64,000 nucleotides of DNA from Clostridia bacterium (lineage in GTDB: Bacteria; Bacillota; Clostridia; Christensenellales; CAG-138), in the NCBI GenBank assembly GCA_017538255.1, contig JAFYJD010000010.1:124001-188000 (forward strand), in the 5' to 3' direction. Positions 15,688 through 24,337 of the stretch are shown here, one piece after another (position 1 is the first letter of the stretch; each line of letters begins with the position of its first letter). The notes beneath the pieces are model-generated. The model saw only the letters and a program-made list of their open reading frames with translations. It searched no databases and was not told the DNA's origin. Made by a program: the position numbers and the translations under genes.

Positions 15688-17700
15688 ATGAAGGACGGCT
15701 TTATAAAAATCGCGGCGTGCGCGCCTAAGATAAGGCTGGGCGATCTGAAGTATAACGCGGACATTATCATAGAAACGATAAAGAAGGCGGCGAAGGCGGG
15801 CGTAAGGCTTATCGCGTTTCCGGAACTCTGTTTGACGGGCTATACGCTCGGCGACCTTTTTGAGCACGAACTGATACTTGATACCGCCGAAAAGGAACTT
15901 TTACGCATACAAAAAGAGGTCGCAAAGCATCATATCATCGCCGTTGTCGGAACGCCGCTTCGCTACTGCGGCAAACTCCTCAACTGCGCGGTCGTGATAT
16001 CGCCGGAGCAGGGTGGAATGAAGTTCGTCGCAAAGCAGAATCTTCCGAATTACGGCGAGTTCTACGAGGCAAGGCATTTTGCCGCGGATACCAACCGCGA
16101 ACTGTCGCGCATAGTAGACCGCTGCGGCTGGCTTGAGCCCTGCTGCAGCACGATCGAACTTGAGGACGTGCCCGATTTTCGCTTCGGCGTGGAGATCTGC
16201 GAGGATCTTTGGGTCGCTGACGCGCCGAGCAATACCCTTGCCAAAAACGGCGCGCTTTTGATCGTCAATTGCTCCGCGGGCAACGAGATCATCGGTAAGG
16301 CCGATTACAGAAAAAAACTTGTATCCGTTCAGTCCGCAAAAACGCTGTCGGCATACCTTTACGTCGGCGCGGGCGAGGGCGAATCCACGTCCGATATGGT
16401 GTTCTCGGGGCATTGTTTCTGCTATGAAAACGGCAAACTACTTGCCGAGAACAAGCCCTTTGAAAATATGGGTGAACTTATGATAACCGAGATCGACCTC
16501 GGCAGGCTCCTCTATGAGCGAAGACGGCTGAATACATTCGTTTCGAGCCTGTCGGACGAAAAGGTCTACGTTACCGATATCGGCCTTGCAAAGCCGGACG
16601 AGAACGGAGAGATACATCCCGACGCCGCGTCGCTCCCCACGACCAAACTCACGCGCCGTTTCGAGCGCACCCCGTTCGTGCCGAACGACGCGGGCGAGGT
16701 GAACGCGCGCGCGAGAGATATCCTTATGATACAGGCGATGGGCTTAAAGCGCAGGATGGAGCAGATAAACGCGAAGTCCGCAGTCATTGGCATCTCGGGC
16801 GGGCTCGATTCAAGTCTCGCGCTGCTCGTATGCGCAAAGACCTGCGATCTTATGGGAGCGGATCGAAAACTCATCCACGCGATAACGATGCCCTGTTTCG
16901 GCACCACGGAGCGAACAAGATCGAATGCGGTCAAACTTTGCGAAGCGCTCGGCGTTCGCATCGATACGGTGGATATCACCGCGTCCGTGCGTCAGCATTT
17001 TTCGGACATAGGGCACGATGAGAGCGACCATAGCGTCGTTTACGAAAACGCGCAGGCGCGCATTCGTACGCTCGTTTTGATGGACGTTGCAAACAAAGAA
17101 AACGGCCTCGTAATAGGCACGGGCGACCTGTCGGAACTTGCGCTCGGCTGGGCGACATACAACGGCGACCATATGAGCATGTACGGCGTTAACGCGGGTG
17201 TGCCCAAAACGCTGCTCAAATACCTCGTAAGGTTCTATGCCGACACCTGCGGCGACGATAATGTCAAGACCGTACTCGAATCGGTGCTGGATACGCCGAT
17301 CTCGCCCGAACTTCTGCCGCCCGACGAAAGCGGCAATATCGCGCAAAAGACCGAGGATCTCGTCGGTCCGTACGAACTGCACGATTTCTTCCTGTACTAT
17401 GTTTTGAGGTGGGGCTATCCTCCCAAAAAACTTTACCGCGTAGCAAAGGAAGCATTCCGTTCAAGCGAATATTCGGACGAAGTCATCCTCAAATGGCTCA
17501 AAAACTTTTACAGGCGGTTTTTCAATCAGCAGTTCAAGCGCAACTGTTTGCCCGACGGCCCGAAGGTCGGCTCCGTCTGCCTCTCGCCGCGCGGCGACTG
17601 GCGTATGCCGTCCGACGCTTCCTGCCGTATCTGGATGGACGAACTCGACGAACTGACGCGCCACGAAACCATAGTCTGTCTGCCGCATAAGGAGAAATGA
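15688..17700 (+). CDS. nadE: Glutamine-dependent NAD+ synthetase
   Basis: 670 residues from ATG 15688, chosen because AAAGGCGG stands upstream and the family N-terminus (FIKIAACAPKIRLGDLKYNA) begins here; an upstream in-frame ATG at 15631 overlaps the promoter. It makes NAD from deamido-NAD, ATP and glutamine. The N-terminal nitrilase-type glutaminase domain (1-290) shows Glu in FPELCLTGY near 48, Lys in KQNLPNYGEF near 117 and Cys in GVEICEDLW near 172. The C-terminal synthetase has the P-loop GISGGLDSSLAL near 369-380. The substrate ammonia is channelled between the two domains. The stop overlaps the dnaX start. Confidence 0.95.
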   Translation: MKDGFIKIAACAPKIRLGDLKYNADIIIETIKKAAKAGVRLIAFPELCLTGYTLGDLFEHELILDTAEKELLRIQKEVAKHHIIAVVGTPLRYCGKLLNCAVVISPEQGGMKFVAKQNLPNYGEFYEARHFAADTNRELSRIVDRCGWLEPCCSTIELEDVPDFRFGVEICEDLWVADAPSNTLAKNGALLIVNCSAGNEIIGKADYRKKLVSVQSAKTLSAYLYVGAGEGESTSDMVFSGHCFCYENGKLLAENKPFENMGELMITEIDLGRLLYERRRLNTFVSSLSDEKVYVTDIGLAKPDENGEIHPDAASLPTTKLTRRFERTPFVPNDAGEVNARARDILMIQAMGLKRRMEQINAKSAVIGISGGLDSSLALLVCAKTCDLMGADRKLIHAITMPCFGTTERTRSNAVKLCEALGVRIDTVDITASVRQHFSDIGHDESDHSVVYENAQARIRTLVLMDVANKENGLVIGTGDLSELALGWATYNGDHMSMYGVNAGVPKTLLKYLVRFYADTCGDDNVKTVLESVLDTPISPELLPPDESGNIAQKTEDLVGPYELHDFFLYYVLRWGYPPKKLYRVAKEAFRSSEYSDEVILKWLKNFYRRFFNQQFKRNCLPDGPKVGSVCLSPRGDWRMPSDASCRIWMDELDELTRHETIVCLPHKEK

Positions 17701-19301
17701 TGGCTTATAACGCATTATACAGAAAATACCGCCCCAAGAGGTTTTCCGAGGTAATAGGGCAGGAGCATATAACAAGCGTGCTTCTGAATCAGGTCATTAC
17801 GGGAAGAACGGCGCACGCGTATCTTTTCAGCGGCTCGCGCGGAACGGGCAAGACCAGCACCGCGAGGATACTCGCCCGCGCGCTGAACTGTCTCGACCCG
17901 CAAAACGGCGAGCCCTGCGGCGAATGCACCGCGTGCAGACTGAACTTTGCGGAAAGCATCGATATAATCGAGATGGACGCCGCCTCCAACTCCGGCGTGG
18001 ACGATATGCGCGCCCTTATCGATAAGGCGGAGTTCGCGCCGATATACCTGAGGAGCAAAATATACATAATCGACGAAGCGCATATGCTCTCAAAAAGCGC
18101 CGAAAACGCGCTGCTTAAAACGCTCGAAGAGCCGCCTGCGCACGTCGTGTTCATTCTTGCGACGACCGAGCCGCAGGCGCTCGCGCCGACGATCCTGTCG
18201 CGCTGCCAAAGGTTTGAGTTCCGCAGGCTTTCGGTGGACAACCTTGTAATGACCACCAAGCGAATACTGAATGACGCGGGCGCGGAGATCGACGACGAGG
18301 GTATGATAATGATAGCGCGCGCCGCGGAAGGCGGTATGCGCGACTGCCTCAGCATCGCCGATCAATGCTTCTCGCTCTGCGGAAACAGCATCACGGCGGA
18401 CGACGTTCTGCTTGTGCTCGGAAGTATGAACTCGGACTTCATCTTCGCGTTCGCGGACGCGCTTATCTCAAACGATCAGGCGGCGGTCATGAAAAACATC
18501 GCGGACGTTGTGGCTTCGGGACGCGATCTCGGCGTATTCATCCGCGATATCGCGGCGCATTTCCGCTCGCTGCTGTTTGTAAAAACGCTTGGAGACTGCT
18601 CGGATATCCTCGACTGCACGAAGGATATGACACAGCGCTATATCGCCCAGGCGGAAAAAACGGGAAAGGCGCGGCTTGAAAGAACGCTGACGGAACTTAT
18701 GAACGTTCAGCAGGAACTCAAATTCGCCCTGATGCCGAGGCTCCTGCTCGAAAGCGCGCTTTTGCGTCTTTGCCATCCGGAGGATGAGCGCGACCTTGCC
18801 GCGATCATGGACAGGGTGGACGAACTCGAGAAAAAACTCAAACAGGGAGCGTTCATCGCACGGACGGAAAACCCGCAGACGGATAAAAGCGGAGAGGAAG
18901 ACCCGGCAGATAAATCCAATACCGAAGAAAAACCGAAACAGGAAAAAGCAAAACTCATCGTCGACGATGTTTTCGTAGCGCCGAAAGCGACGCCGCAAAG
19001 CGAGGACCTGTTCAAACGCTTTATGATGTACCTTATGCCGAACGAGATTATGCTCGGTTCACATCTCCAACTCGCTGCGGCGCATTGGTGCGACGATGAA
19101 AACCTGTATTTTTGCTTTGACAAAACAAGGCGTTCAAATTATAATTATGCAACAACGCCGGATTCCCGCGCAAGGCTGGAGCGCGCCGCAGAAACGACCA
19201 TCAGGCCGTTCGGCGTAGAAATCATCCTCAAGGACGGCAGCGTCAGGACGGCGGACGATACACCAAAAGAACTGTACGGAGTAAAGATAACGGAGGAATA
19301 A
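17700..19301 (+). CDS. dnaX: DNA polymerase III subunit gamma/tau
   Basis: 533 residues from ATG 17700; an ATG one codon earlier is only 2 bases from GGAG, so 17700 is preferred and gives the classic MAYNALYRKYRPKRFSEVIG. It is the ATPase subunit of the clamp loader. Walker A GSRGTGKTS is near 43-51, followed by the zinc-binding Cys cluster (C63, then CGECTAC near 72-78), Walker B with DEAHML near 126-131, and the arginine finger in LSRCQRFEF. A charged linker (about 380-420) precedes a short tau-like C-terminal domain. Confidence 0.95.
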   Translation: MAYNALYRKYRPKRFSEVIGQEHITSVLLNQVITGRTAHAYLFSGSRGTGKTSTARILARALNCLDPQNGEPCGECTACRLNFAESIDIIEMDAASNSGVDDMRALIDKAEFAPIYLRSKIYIIDEAHMLSKSAENALLKTLEEPPAHVVFILATTEPQALAPTILSRCQRFEFRRLSVDNLVMTTKRILNDAGAEIDDEGMIMIARAAEGGMRDCLSIADQCFSLCGNSITADDVLLVLGSMNSDFIFAFADALISNDQAAVMKNIADVVASGRDLGVFIRDIAAHFRSLLFVKTLGDCSDILDCTKDMTQRYIAQAEKTGKARLERTLTELMNVQQELKFALMPRLLLESALLRLCHPEDERDLAAIMDRVDELEKKLKQGAFIARTENPQTDKSGEEDPADKSNTEEKPKQEKAKLIVDDVFVAPKATPQSEDLFKRFMMYLMPNEIMLGSHLQLAAAHWCDDENLYFCFDKTRRSNYNYATTPDSRARLERAAETTIRPFGVEIILKDGSVRTADDTPKELYGVKITEE

Positions 19302-19305
19302 CGGT

Positions 19306-20562
19306 ATGCAGATCCAAGCACCGAAAGGCACAAAGGACGTTCTGCCGCAGGAGAGTTATAAGTGGCAGTATGTTGAAGGCAAGATACGCGAACTATGCAG
19401 GCTCTACTCGATAAGCGAGATAAGAACTCCGGTGATCGAGCATACGGAACTGTTTTCGCGCGGCGTAGGCGATACGACGGACATCGTCCAAAAGGAGATG
19501 TACACCTTCAAAGACAAGGGCGACCGCTCCATAACCCTCAAGCCCGAGGGCACTGCGGGCGTTGTTCGCGCCTTCCTCGAAAACCGTCTGTTCAACGAGC
19601 CGATGCCACAGAAGATGTACTATCTCAATGCGCCTGTTTTCAGGTACGAAAAGCCGCAGGCGGGCAGGCTCAGGGAGCATCACCAGTTCGGCGTGGAACT
19701 CTTCGGAACGCCGTCATGCGAAGCGGACGCGGAGGTGATACTGCTTGCGCTGGAACTTCTGAAATCGCTCGGTCTTACGGAACTTATGCTGCATATCAAC
19801 AGCATCGGCTGTAAACAATGCCGCAAGGAATACAACCGTGCGCTCTATGAATATCTCGAGGGCAACATCGATAAAATGTGTAATACCTGCAGATCGCGCC
19901 TCGAAAGAAACCCGATGCGCATCATCGACTGCAAGGAGGACGCCTGCCGCGAGATCTGCAAGGGCGCGCCACGCACGATAGACTATCTATGCGACGACTG
20001 CAGGACGCATTTTGACGGCCTCAAGCGCAATCTCGACGCTTGCGGCGTCAATTACGAAATAGATACCGACATCGTTCGAGGTCTTGATTACTACACGGGC
20101 ACGGTGTTTGAGATAATCTCAAACAATGTCGGCGCGCAGGGCACGGTCTGCGGCGGCGGCAGGTACAACGATCTTGTCGAGGAACTCGGCGGCTCGCCCC
20201 TGCCGGCGGTCGGCTTCGGTCTCGGGCTCGAAAGGCTGCTGCTCGTTATGGAGAACACAAAGGCGATCTTCCCGCCCGCGCCGCACGCAAAGGTCTACTT
20301 TGCCGCAACGGGCGACGCGGCGCGTCTTAAGGCGTTCAGCCTTGCGCATAAACTGCGCGAAAAGGGCATTGCAGCGGAGTTCGATCATATGGACAGAAGT
20401 ATGAAGGCGCAGTTCAAATACGCAAACAAACTCGGCGTGGTATACACGGTAGTGCTCGGCGACGACGAATTGAACGATGGCTCCGCCAAGGTCAAAAATA
20501 TGCTCGACGGCATCGAAACTATGGTTATGCTCGACGAGATTGTCGATTTCTTCACGGAATGA
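19306..20562 (+). CDS. hisS: Histidyl-tRNA synthetase
   Basis: 418 residues. A class II synthetase that charges tRNA-His. It begins with the family IQAPKGTKDVLPQES; motif 2 appears as FRYEKPQAGRLREHHQFGVE near 113-132, the HisA signature as RGLDYYTGTVFEI near 253-265, and motif 3 as GFGLGLERL near 304-312. The anticodon-binding domain is at the C-terminus. It lies 4 bases after dnaX, with no T-box leader, so control is presumably through the operon. Confidence 0.96.
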   Translation: MQIQAPKGTKDVLPQESYKWQYVEGKIRELCRLYSISEIRTPVIEHTELFSRGVGDTTDIVQKEMYTFKDKGDRSITLKPEGTAGVVRAFLENRLFNEPMPQKMYYLNAPVFRYEKPQAGRLREHHQFGVELFGTPSCEADAEVILLALELLKSLGLTELMLHINSIGCKQCRKEYNRALYEYLEGNIDKMCNTCRSRLERNPMRIIDCKEDACREICKGAPRTIDYLCDDCRTHFDGLKRNLDACGVNYEIDTDIVRGLDYYTGTVFEIISNNVGAQGTVCGGGRYNDLVEELGGSPLPAVGFGLGLERLLLVMENTKAIFPPAPHAKVYFAATGDAARLKAFSLAHKLREKGIAAEFDHMDRSMKAQFKYANKLGVVYTVVLGDDELNDGSAKVKNMLDGIETMVMLDEIVDFFTE

Positions 20563-20996
20563 GTATGCGCGAAGGTCTTAACGCCGTAGGCGAGGTTATG
20601 GAGATAACGGAAAACAGGGCAAAGGTCGTTTTTAAACGCCAAAAAGCATGCGGCGACTGCCGCGCCTGCGCAAGTTTCGGAACGGACAGCGTGATCACGG
20701 AGGTCGAAAACACGCTCGGCGTCAAGGTCGGAGACCGCGTGGAGATAGCTCTGCACGCTCCAAGCGTTATGAAGGCGGGGCTGATAATGTATGGCATCCC
20801 GCTCGCCGCCCTGATCGCGGGCGTTTTGATAGGCAGCCGTATCGGCGACCTTGCGGCTGCGCTCTTCGGAATCGGCGGCGCTGCGCTCGCATTTGCGGCG
20901 ATCCGCGTTTTCGAGCCTAAGTTCAAAAGTATGGGCGAGTTTGACCCAAAGATGACCGCCGTTTTGGGCGCGGACGCGCCTAACGGCAATGAGTGA
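20559..20996 (+). CDS. RseC/MucC-like (SoxR-reducing system) membrane protein
   Basis: 145 residues overlapping the hisS stop by 4 bases (ATGA). The N-terminal domain has a Cys cluster CGDCRAC at 31-37, as in RseC/MucC proteins. Two membrane helices follow (about 72-92 and 97-115), then a short cytosolic tail. RseC homologues are linked to redox maintenance of SoxR or to Rnf complexes in other bacteria; Clostridia often carry them near Rnf genes, but none is present here. The assignment is by architecture, and the function in this organism is unknown. Confidence 0.75.
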   Translation: MSMREGLNAVGEVMEITENRAKVVFKRQKACGDCRACASFGTDSVITEVENTLGVKVGDRVEIALHAPSVMKAGLIMYGIPLAALIAGVLIGSRIGDLAAALFGIGGAALAFAAIRVFEPKFKSMGEFDPKMTAVLGADAPNGNE

Positions 20997-21005
20997 GGTG
21001 TTCTT

Positions 21006-21530
21006 ATGAAAAGACTGCTTTTGTACAAAACCGCGGTTTTGTTGACGGCGCTTGCATTTTCCGCGCTTTTGGCAGCCTGCGGCTCTTTCGGTGGCGACAA
21101 ACCCAAAGCCACCCCAGCGCCGTCCGCGATAACCGGCAGCGAGATCACGCACGGCAAGATAACTGTGCTCGTGCCCGACGGGATGGAGATACAAAGCGCT
21201 TACGATGTGGGCGAAACGAGCGTATGCATCGTCAACAAGACAGAACCCGCGCTCAAGCAGTTCTTTATCACCGTCGTCGAGCCCGGAGAAGAGGGCTCAA
21301 TTGAGGCGGAGATAAAATCCTATAAGCAGTATTATAAAGGCGAGGACAGCGTCGTTGAGGCGGGCGGCGCTATCTGGACGGGCGTTTCCTATAAACTGAC
21401 CGATTCCGTGGACTGCTTCCGCGTATACGGGATCGTGGACAGCAGGACCGTCTATGTTTACAGCGTTTCCTATGCTGTGAACTCCGCGGAAGCAAACGCG
21501 ATACTCGGCTCACTCAGGATCGCAAAATAA
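21006..21530 (+). CDS. Small lipoprotein of unknown function
   Basis: 174 residues with a lipoprotein signal (lipobox LLAAC, Cys25). A short Pro/Ala/Thr linker precedes a compact domain of about 125 residues. That domain has alternating strands (KITVLVPDGMEI, FFITVVEPG) and ends in a helix (SAEANAILGSLRI), resembling the PsbP/DcrB-like fold of small surface lipoproteins. I cannot assign a function. It follows the RseC-like gene by 9 bases and precedes a second lipoprotein by 66 bases; the three may be one unit. Confidence 0.75.
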   Translation: MKRLLLYKTAVLLTALAFSALLAACGSFGGDKPKATPAPSAITGSEITHGKITVLVPDGMEIQSAYDVGETSVCIVNKTEPALKQFFITVVEPGEEGSIEAEIKSYKQYYKGEDSVVEAGGAIWTGVSYKLTDSVDCFRVYGIVDSRTVYVYSVSYAVNSAEANAILGSLRIAK

Positions 21531-21596
21531 AAGGCAAATAACCAACGCTGAAAACGGCAGACCGACTGTTTGCCGCCAAATAAAGGGGGACAACCT

Positions 21597-23516
21597 ATGA
21601 AAAAAGCATTCATTACACTGATCGCGCTTCTCATGATACCATCGCTCTTTGCCTGCAGTCTGATAAACGGAGGCAAGTCCGAGACCGCCCTGCCGAACAC
21701 GCCCGCGCCGGAGACCTCGGAGCCCACAGAGAGTACGGGACCGAATACGCCCGCGCCGGAAGCGGAACTCGTTTTCACAAACGAACTAAAAACGAGCATA
21801 ATCGGCTTCTATATCAGTTCTTCGGACGATTTTCAATGGAACGGGCAACTCAACGAGTACTCGATCCCGGCGGGTGAGTCCATAACCGTTCCGTTCCAAA
21901 ACTTCAATGGCGTGAACGGCGGCGTCTACGATATCGGCACCCACGATGAAAACGGCATAAACTACGATGCGATCGAGGTCGTGCTTCGCCACGGCGACAG
22001 GGTCACGCTTTCGAGCGACGAAAACGAGGCGCGCTTCACGGTACTGCACGCGGACGGAACGAACGACGCCTACATTGCCGAGATGCGCGAATCCGATCCG
22101 GATGGCGATAAGGTAGACGATCCATTCATCGTAGGCAAGACTTCGGTCTACGACTATGAGTTCGACGAAGCGACATACAGAACGCTGGCGTATTTGGACT
22201 ATTCCGAACTGATGCTCAGCGGCATCGATCTGTTGTACTTTCCAAAACTTATAACGGCGCTCGATCAGTCCAATGCGCAGCGCCGCGAAAGCGCGAACGC
22301 CGTTTATGAAAAACTCGTCAAGGAGGGGACGGCAACGGATGACAGAGCGCCCGGCATCGTCGACGAAGTGTATCTGCGCCGCTGCGACTTTAAAGTTTTG
22401 AGCGCGCTCTATGTTCGTACAATCGATACGGGCGAGAGCGTAGAGACCGTGTTCTCCGCAGATAATTTCGACAAGGAGTCGGGACAGAAACTTATGCTCT
22501 GCGATGTTGCGGACATCACGCTCATTCCGGAACTCATCAACGCGCAGCTCGAAAAGAACGGGGAAGATGGCTTTATACTCGATCCGGATATCGACTATAC
22601 CGATAGGTTTTCATCGCCCTGCGACGATTTTGCGTGGACGCTCGATTATAACGGCATCACGTTCCGCTTCAACGCGGGCGCGTTCGGGAGCGAACTCGAC
22701 CATACTGTCGGCGTGATGCTCTCTTTCCGCGACAATTCGGATCTTGTAAAGGCCCAATACGCCAAGGCGGAAAAGAACTATGCGGTGTATATGCCGCTTG
22801 ATTTTGACACTTTTCTCGATATCGGCGGCAAAACCGCCCGCGTCTCGATAACGGGCGAGGAAGCGGAGAATCTGGATATCGGAGTCGATATCGGGATAAC
22901 GATCGACGGTAAACTCTTTGAAGACCGCATTGACGCCTTCGATATCGAGCCCGTATACATCCGTGCGAACGGACGGGATTACATCCATATGCATTGCGGG
23001 GAGTTCAACGACCGTAGTTTCATCACCGTTTATGAGATAACGAACGGCAATGTAAAAAGGCTCGGAGAGACATATAACGCATGGCATTTCGAGTACTCTG
23101 TTGAGGAAGAGAAGGGCGTGTCGGCGCTCATCGTCGACCCGATGGATTTTATGCTCGACACCTATACCGAGCTTCTCAGCACCGCAAGGGGTGTGCGCAG
23201 TTATGCGATCGGGGAGGACGGTATGCCGTTCACCGTGGAAGAACTCTGTATGCTCAGCGGCTCGATTGAACTGAAACTGCGTTGCGATATCACGGCGGAG
23301 CGCCTTGATATGTTCGGTATGCCGACGGGCGAAACGGAAACGCTGAAAGCGGGCGCCGCGCTCATCTATATCCGCACGGACGATAAAAAAACAGCGGACT
23401 TTTTGACGGCCGACGGCGGGCTCTTCCGCATAGAGGTGAATATCACCGACTATACAAGGACGGTCGAAGGCAAGCCGATCGAAGATGTGTTCGACGGAAT
23501 CATCTTCGCGGGTTAA
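21597..23516 (+). CDS. Large lipoprotein with DUF3298-like domain
   Basis: 639 residues from ATG 21597, preceded by AAAGGGGGA. Lipobox LFAC with Cys20, then a Pro/Glu/Thr linker that repeats NTPAPE. An N-terminal beta domain (about 55-150) carries the pattern IPAGESITVPF and a Gly/Asp-rich turn. Residues about 330-400 (FAWTLDYNGITFRFNAGAFG) resemble the DUF3298/RsiV-type C-terminal domain, which in RsiV senses lysozyme. The rest is not recognised. It is anchored outside the cell membrane. A role as sensor or binding protein would be inference. Confidence 0.65.
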   Translation: MKKAFITLIALLMIPSLFACSLINGGKSETALPNTPAPETSEPTESTGPNTPAPEAELVFTNELKTSIIGFYISSSDDFQWNGQLNEYSIPAGESITVPFQNFNGVNGGVYDIGTHDENGINYDAIEVVLRHGDRVTLSSDENEARFTVLHADGTNDAYIAEMRESDPDGDKVDDPFIVGKTSVYDYEFDEATYRTLAYLDYSELMLSGIDLLYFPKLITALDQSNAQRRESANAVYEKLVKEGTATDDRAPGIVDEVYLRRCDFKVLSALYVRTIDTGESVETVFSADNFDKESGQKLMLCDVADITLIPELINAQLEKNGEDGFILDPDIDYTDRFSSPCDDFAWTLDYNGITFRFNAGAFGSELDHTVGVMLSFRDNSDLVKAQYAKAEKNYAVYMPLDFDTFLDIGGKTARVSITGEEAENLDIGVDIGITIDGKLFEDRIDAFDIEPVYIRANGRDYIHMHCGEFNDRSFITVYEITNGNVKRLGETYNAWHFEYSVEEEKGVSALIVDPMDFMLDTYTELLSTARGVRSYAIGEDGMPFTVEELCMLSGSIELKLRCDITAERLDMFGMPTGETETLKAGAALIYIRTDDKKTADFLTADGGLFRIEVNITDYTRTVEGKPIEDVFDGIIFAG

Positions 23517-23547
23517 CGAAATCAAATCAACATAAGGAGGATTGATT

Positions 23548-24111
23548 ATGGCACTTTTTGACAATCTCAAAACCAAATTGGAAAAGGTCGTACAGACAGA
23601 GGCAAAGAACGTCGATATAAAGACGGCGGAAGTGGTGTTTACAAAACTCCCTGAAACTTTGGACGATTTTTTGGCAATGGAGCAGGCGGCGCTAAAGAGC
23701 CCGTTCGATACAGCGGCTATGACCGTGCTCGCGCTCTGCTTCTATCCCGAAAACAAGGAACTCTCGCTCAAAATGCTCGACTGCCTGCGCGGCCCGCGCC
23801 CGCTCTCCGAGTATGACAAGCAGTTCATTCGCGACAGGTTTATGGATAAGGACTATGTGCCGCGTTCGTATTTTGTAGGTGCAACTTATAAAAACGACTA
23901 TGTTCCGTCCGAGCCCTATACCGTCGTCGGCTTTACGAACCCGCACAGCGCGATAGGCGAGAATATGCAGCGCATCTTCATCACTTCGGGCGGGGCGGAC
24001 AGCCCTCGCTATATCGATGCGCGCCTCGCAAAGGACGGCAAATGGTATCTTTGGGAGCAGTATCTGCTTGCCGATATCAGAAAGCCCGACAGTCAGGATC
24101 CGTGGGCATAG
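23548..24111 (+). CDS. Conserved small cytosolic protein, DUF6935-like
   Basis: 187 residues from ATG 23548, with a strong AAGGAGG 7 bases upstream. No signal or membrane segment. The N-terminus is helical and basic/acidic. The core matches, from memory, a family common in gut Firmicutes: LPETLDDFLAME, LRGPRPLSEYDKQFIRDRFM (about 92-111) and the C-terminal GGADSPRYI followed by WYLWEQYLLADIR and a DPWA end. Function unknown. A terminator follows, so it ends the preceding unit. Confidence 0.75.
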   Translation: MALFDNLKTKLEKVVQTEAKNVDIKTAEVVFTKLPETLDDFLAMEQAALKSPFDTAAMTVLALCFYPENKELSLKMLDCLRGPRPLSEYDKQFIRDRFMDKDYVPRSYFVGATYKNDYVPSEPYTVVGFTNPHSAIGENMQRIFITSGGADSPRYIDARLAKDGKWYLWEQYLLADIRKPDSQDPWA

Positions 24112-24164
24112 CGCACACGGATGCGAACAGGGTGCCCTGACTGCTGAAACAATGTTCTTGCCAA

Positions 24165-24199
24165 GCCCCGTACGGACAAAAAACGTGCGGGGCGTTTTT
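24165..24199 (+). terminator. Intrinsic terminator after the DUF6935-like gene
   Basis: GCCCCGTACG at 24165-24174 pairs (one wobble) with CGTGCGGGGC at 24184-24193; the T5 run ends at 24199. Confidence 0.8.
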
Positions 24200-24231
24200 G
24201 GTTGACAGAAGTGGGTTTTTGTCGCAAATTA

Positions 24232-24260
24232 TTGCATTTTACGCCTGAAAGGAGTATAAT
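24232..24260 (+). promoter_or_regulatory. Promoter of the clostripain-like gene
   Basis: TTGCAT at 24232-24237 and TATAAT at 24255-24260, spacer 17. The leader to the ATG is about 70 bases. Confidence 0.65.
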
Positions 24261-24337
24261 CAAAAAAAGCGGCTCTTTGTATTACTGCTTTCAGCCGATA
24301 TCAAAAGTTGCTATTAATTGTAAGTTTGGAGGTAATT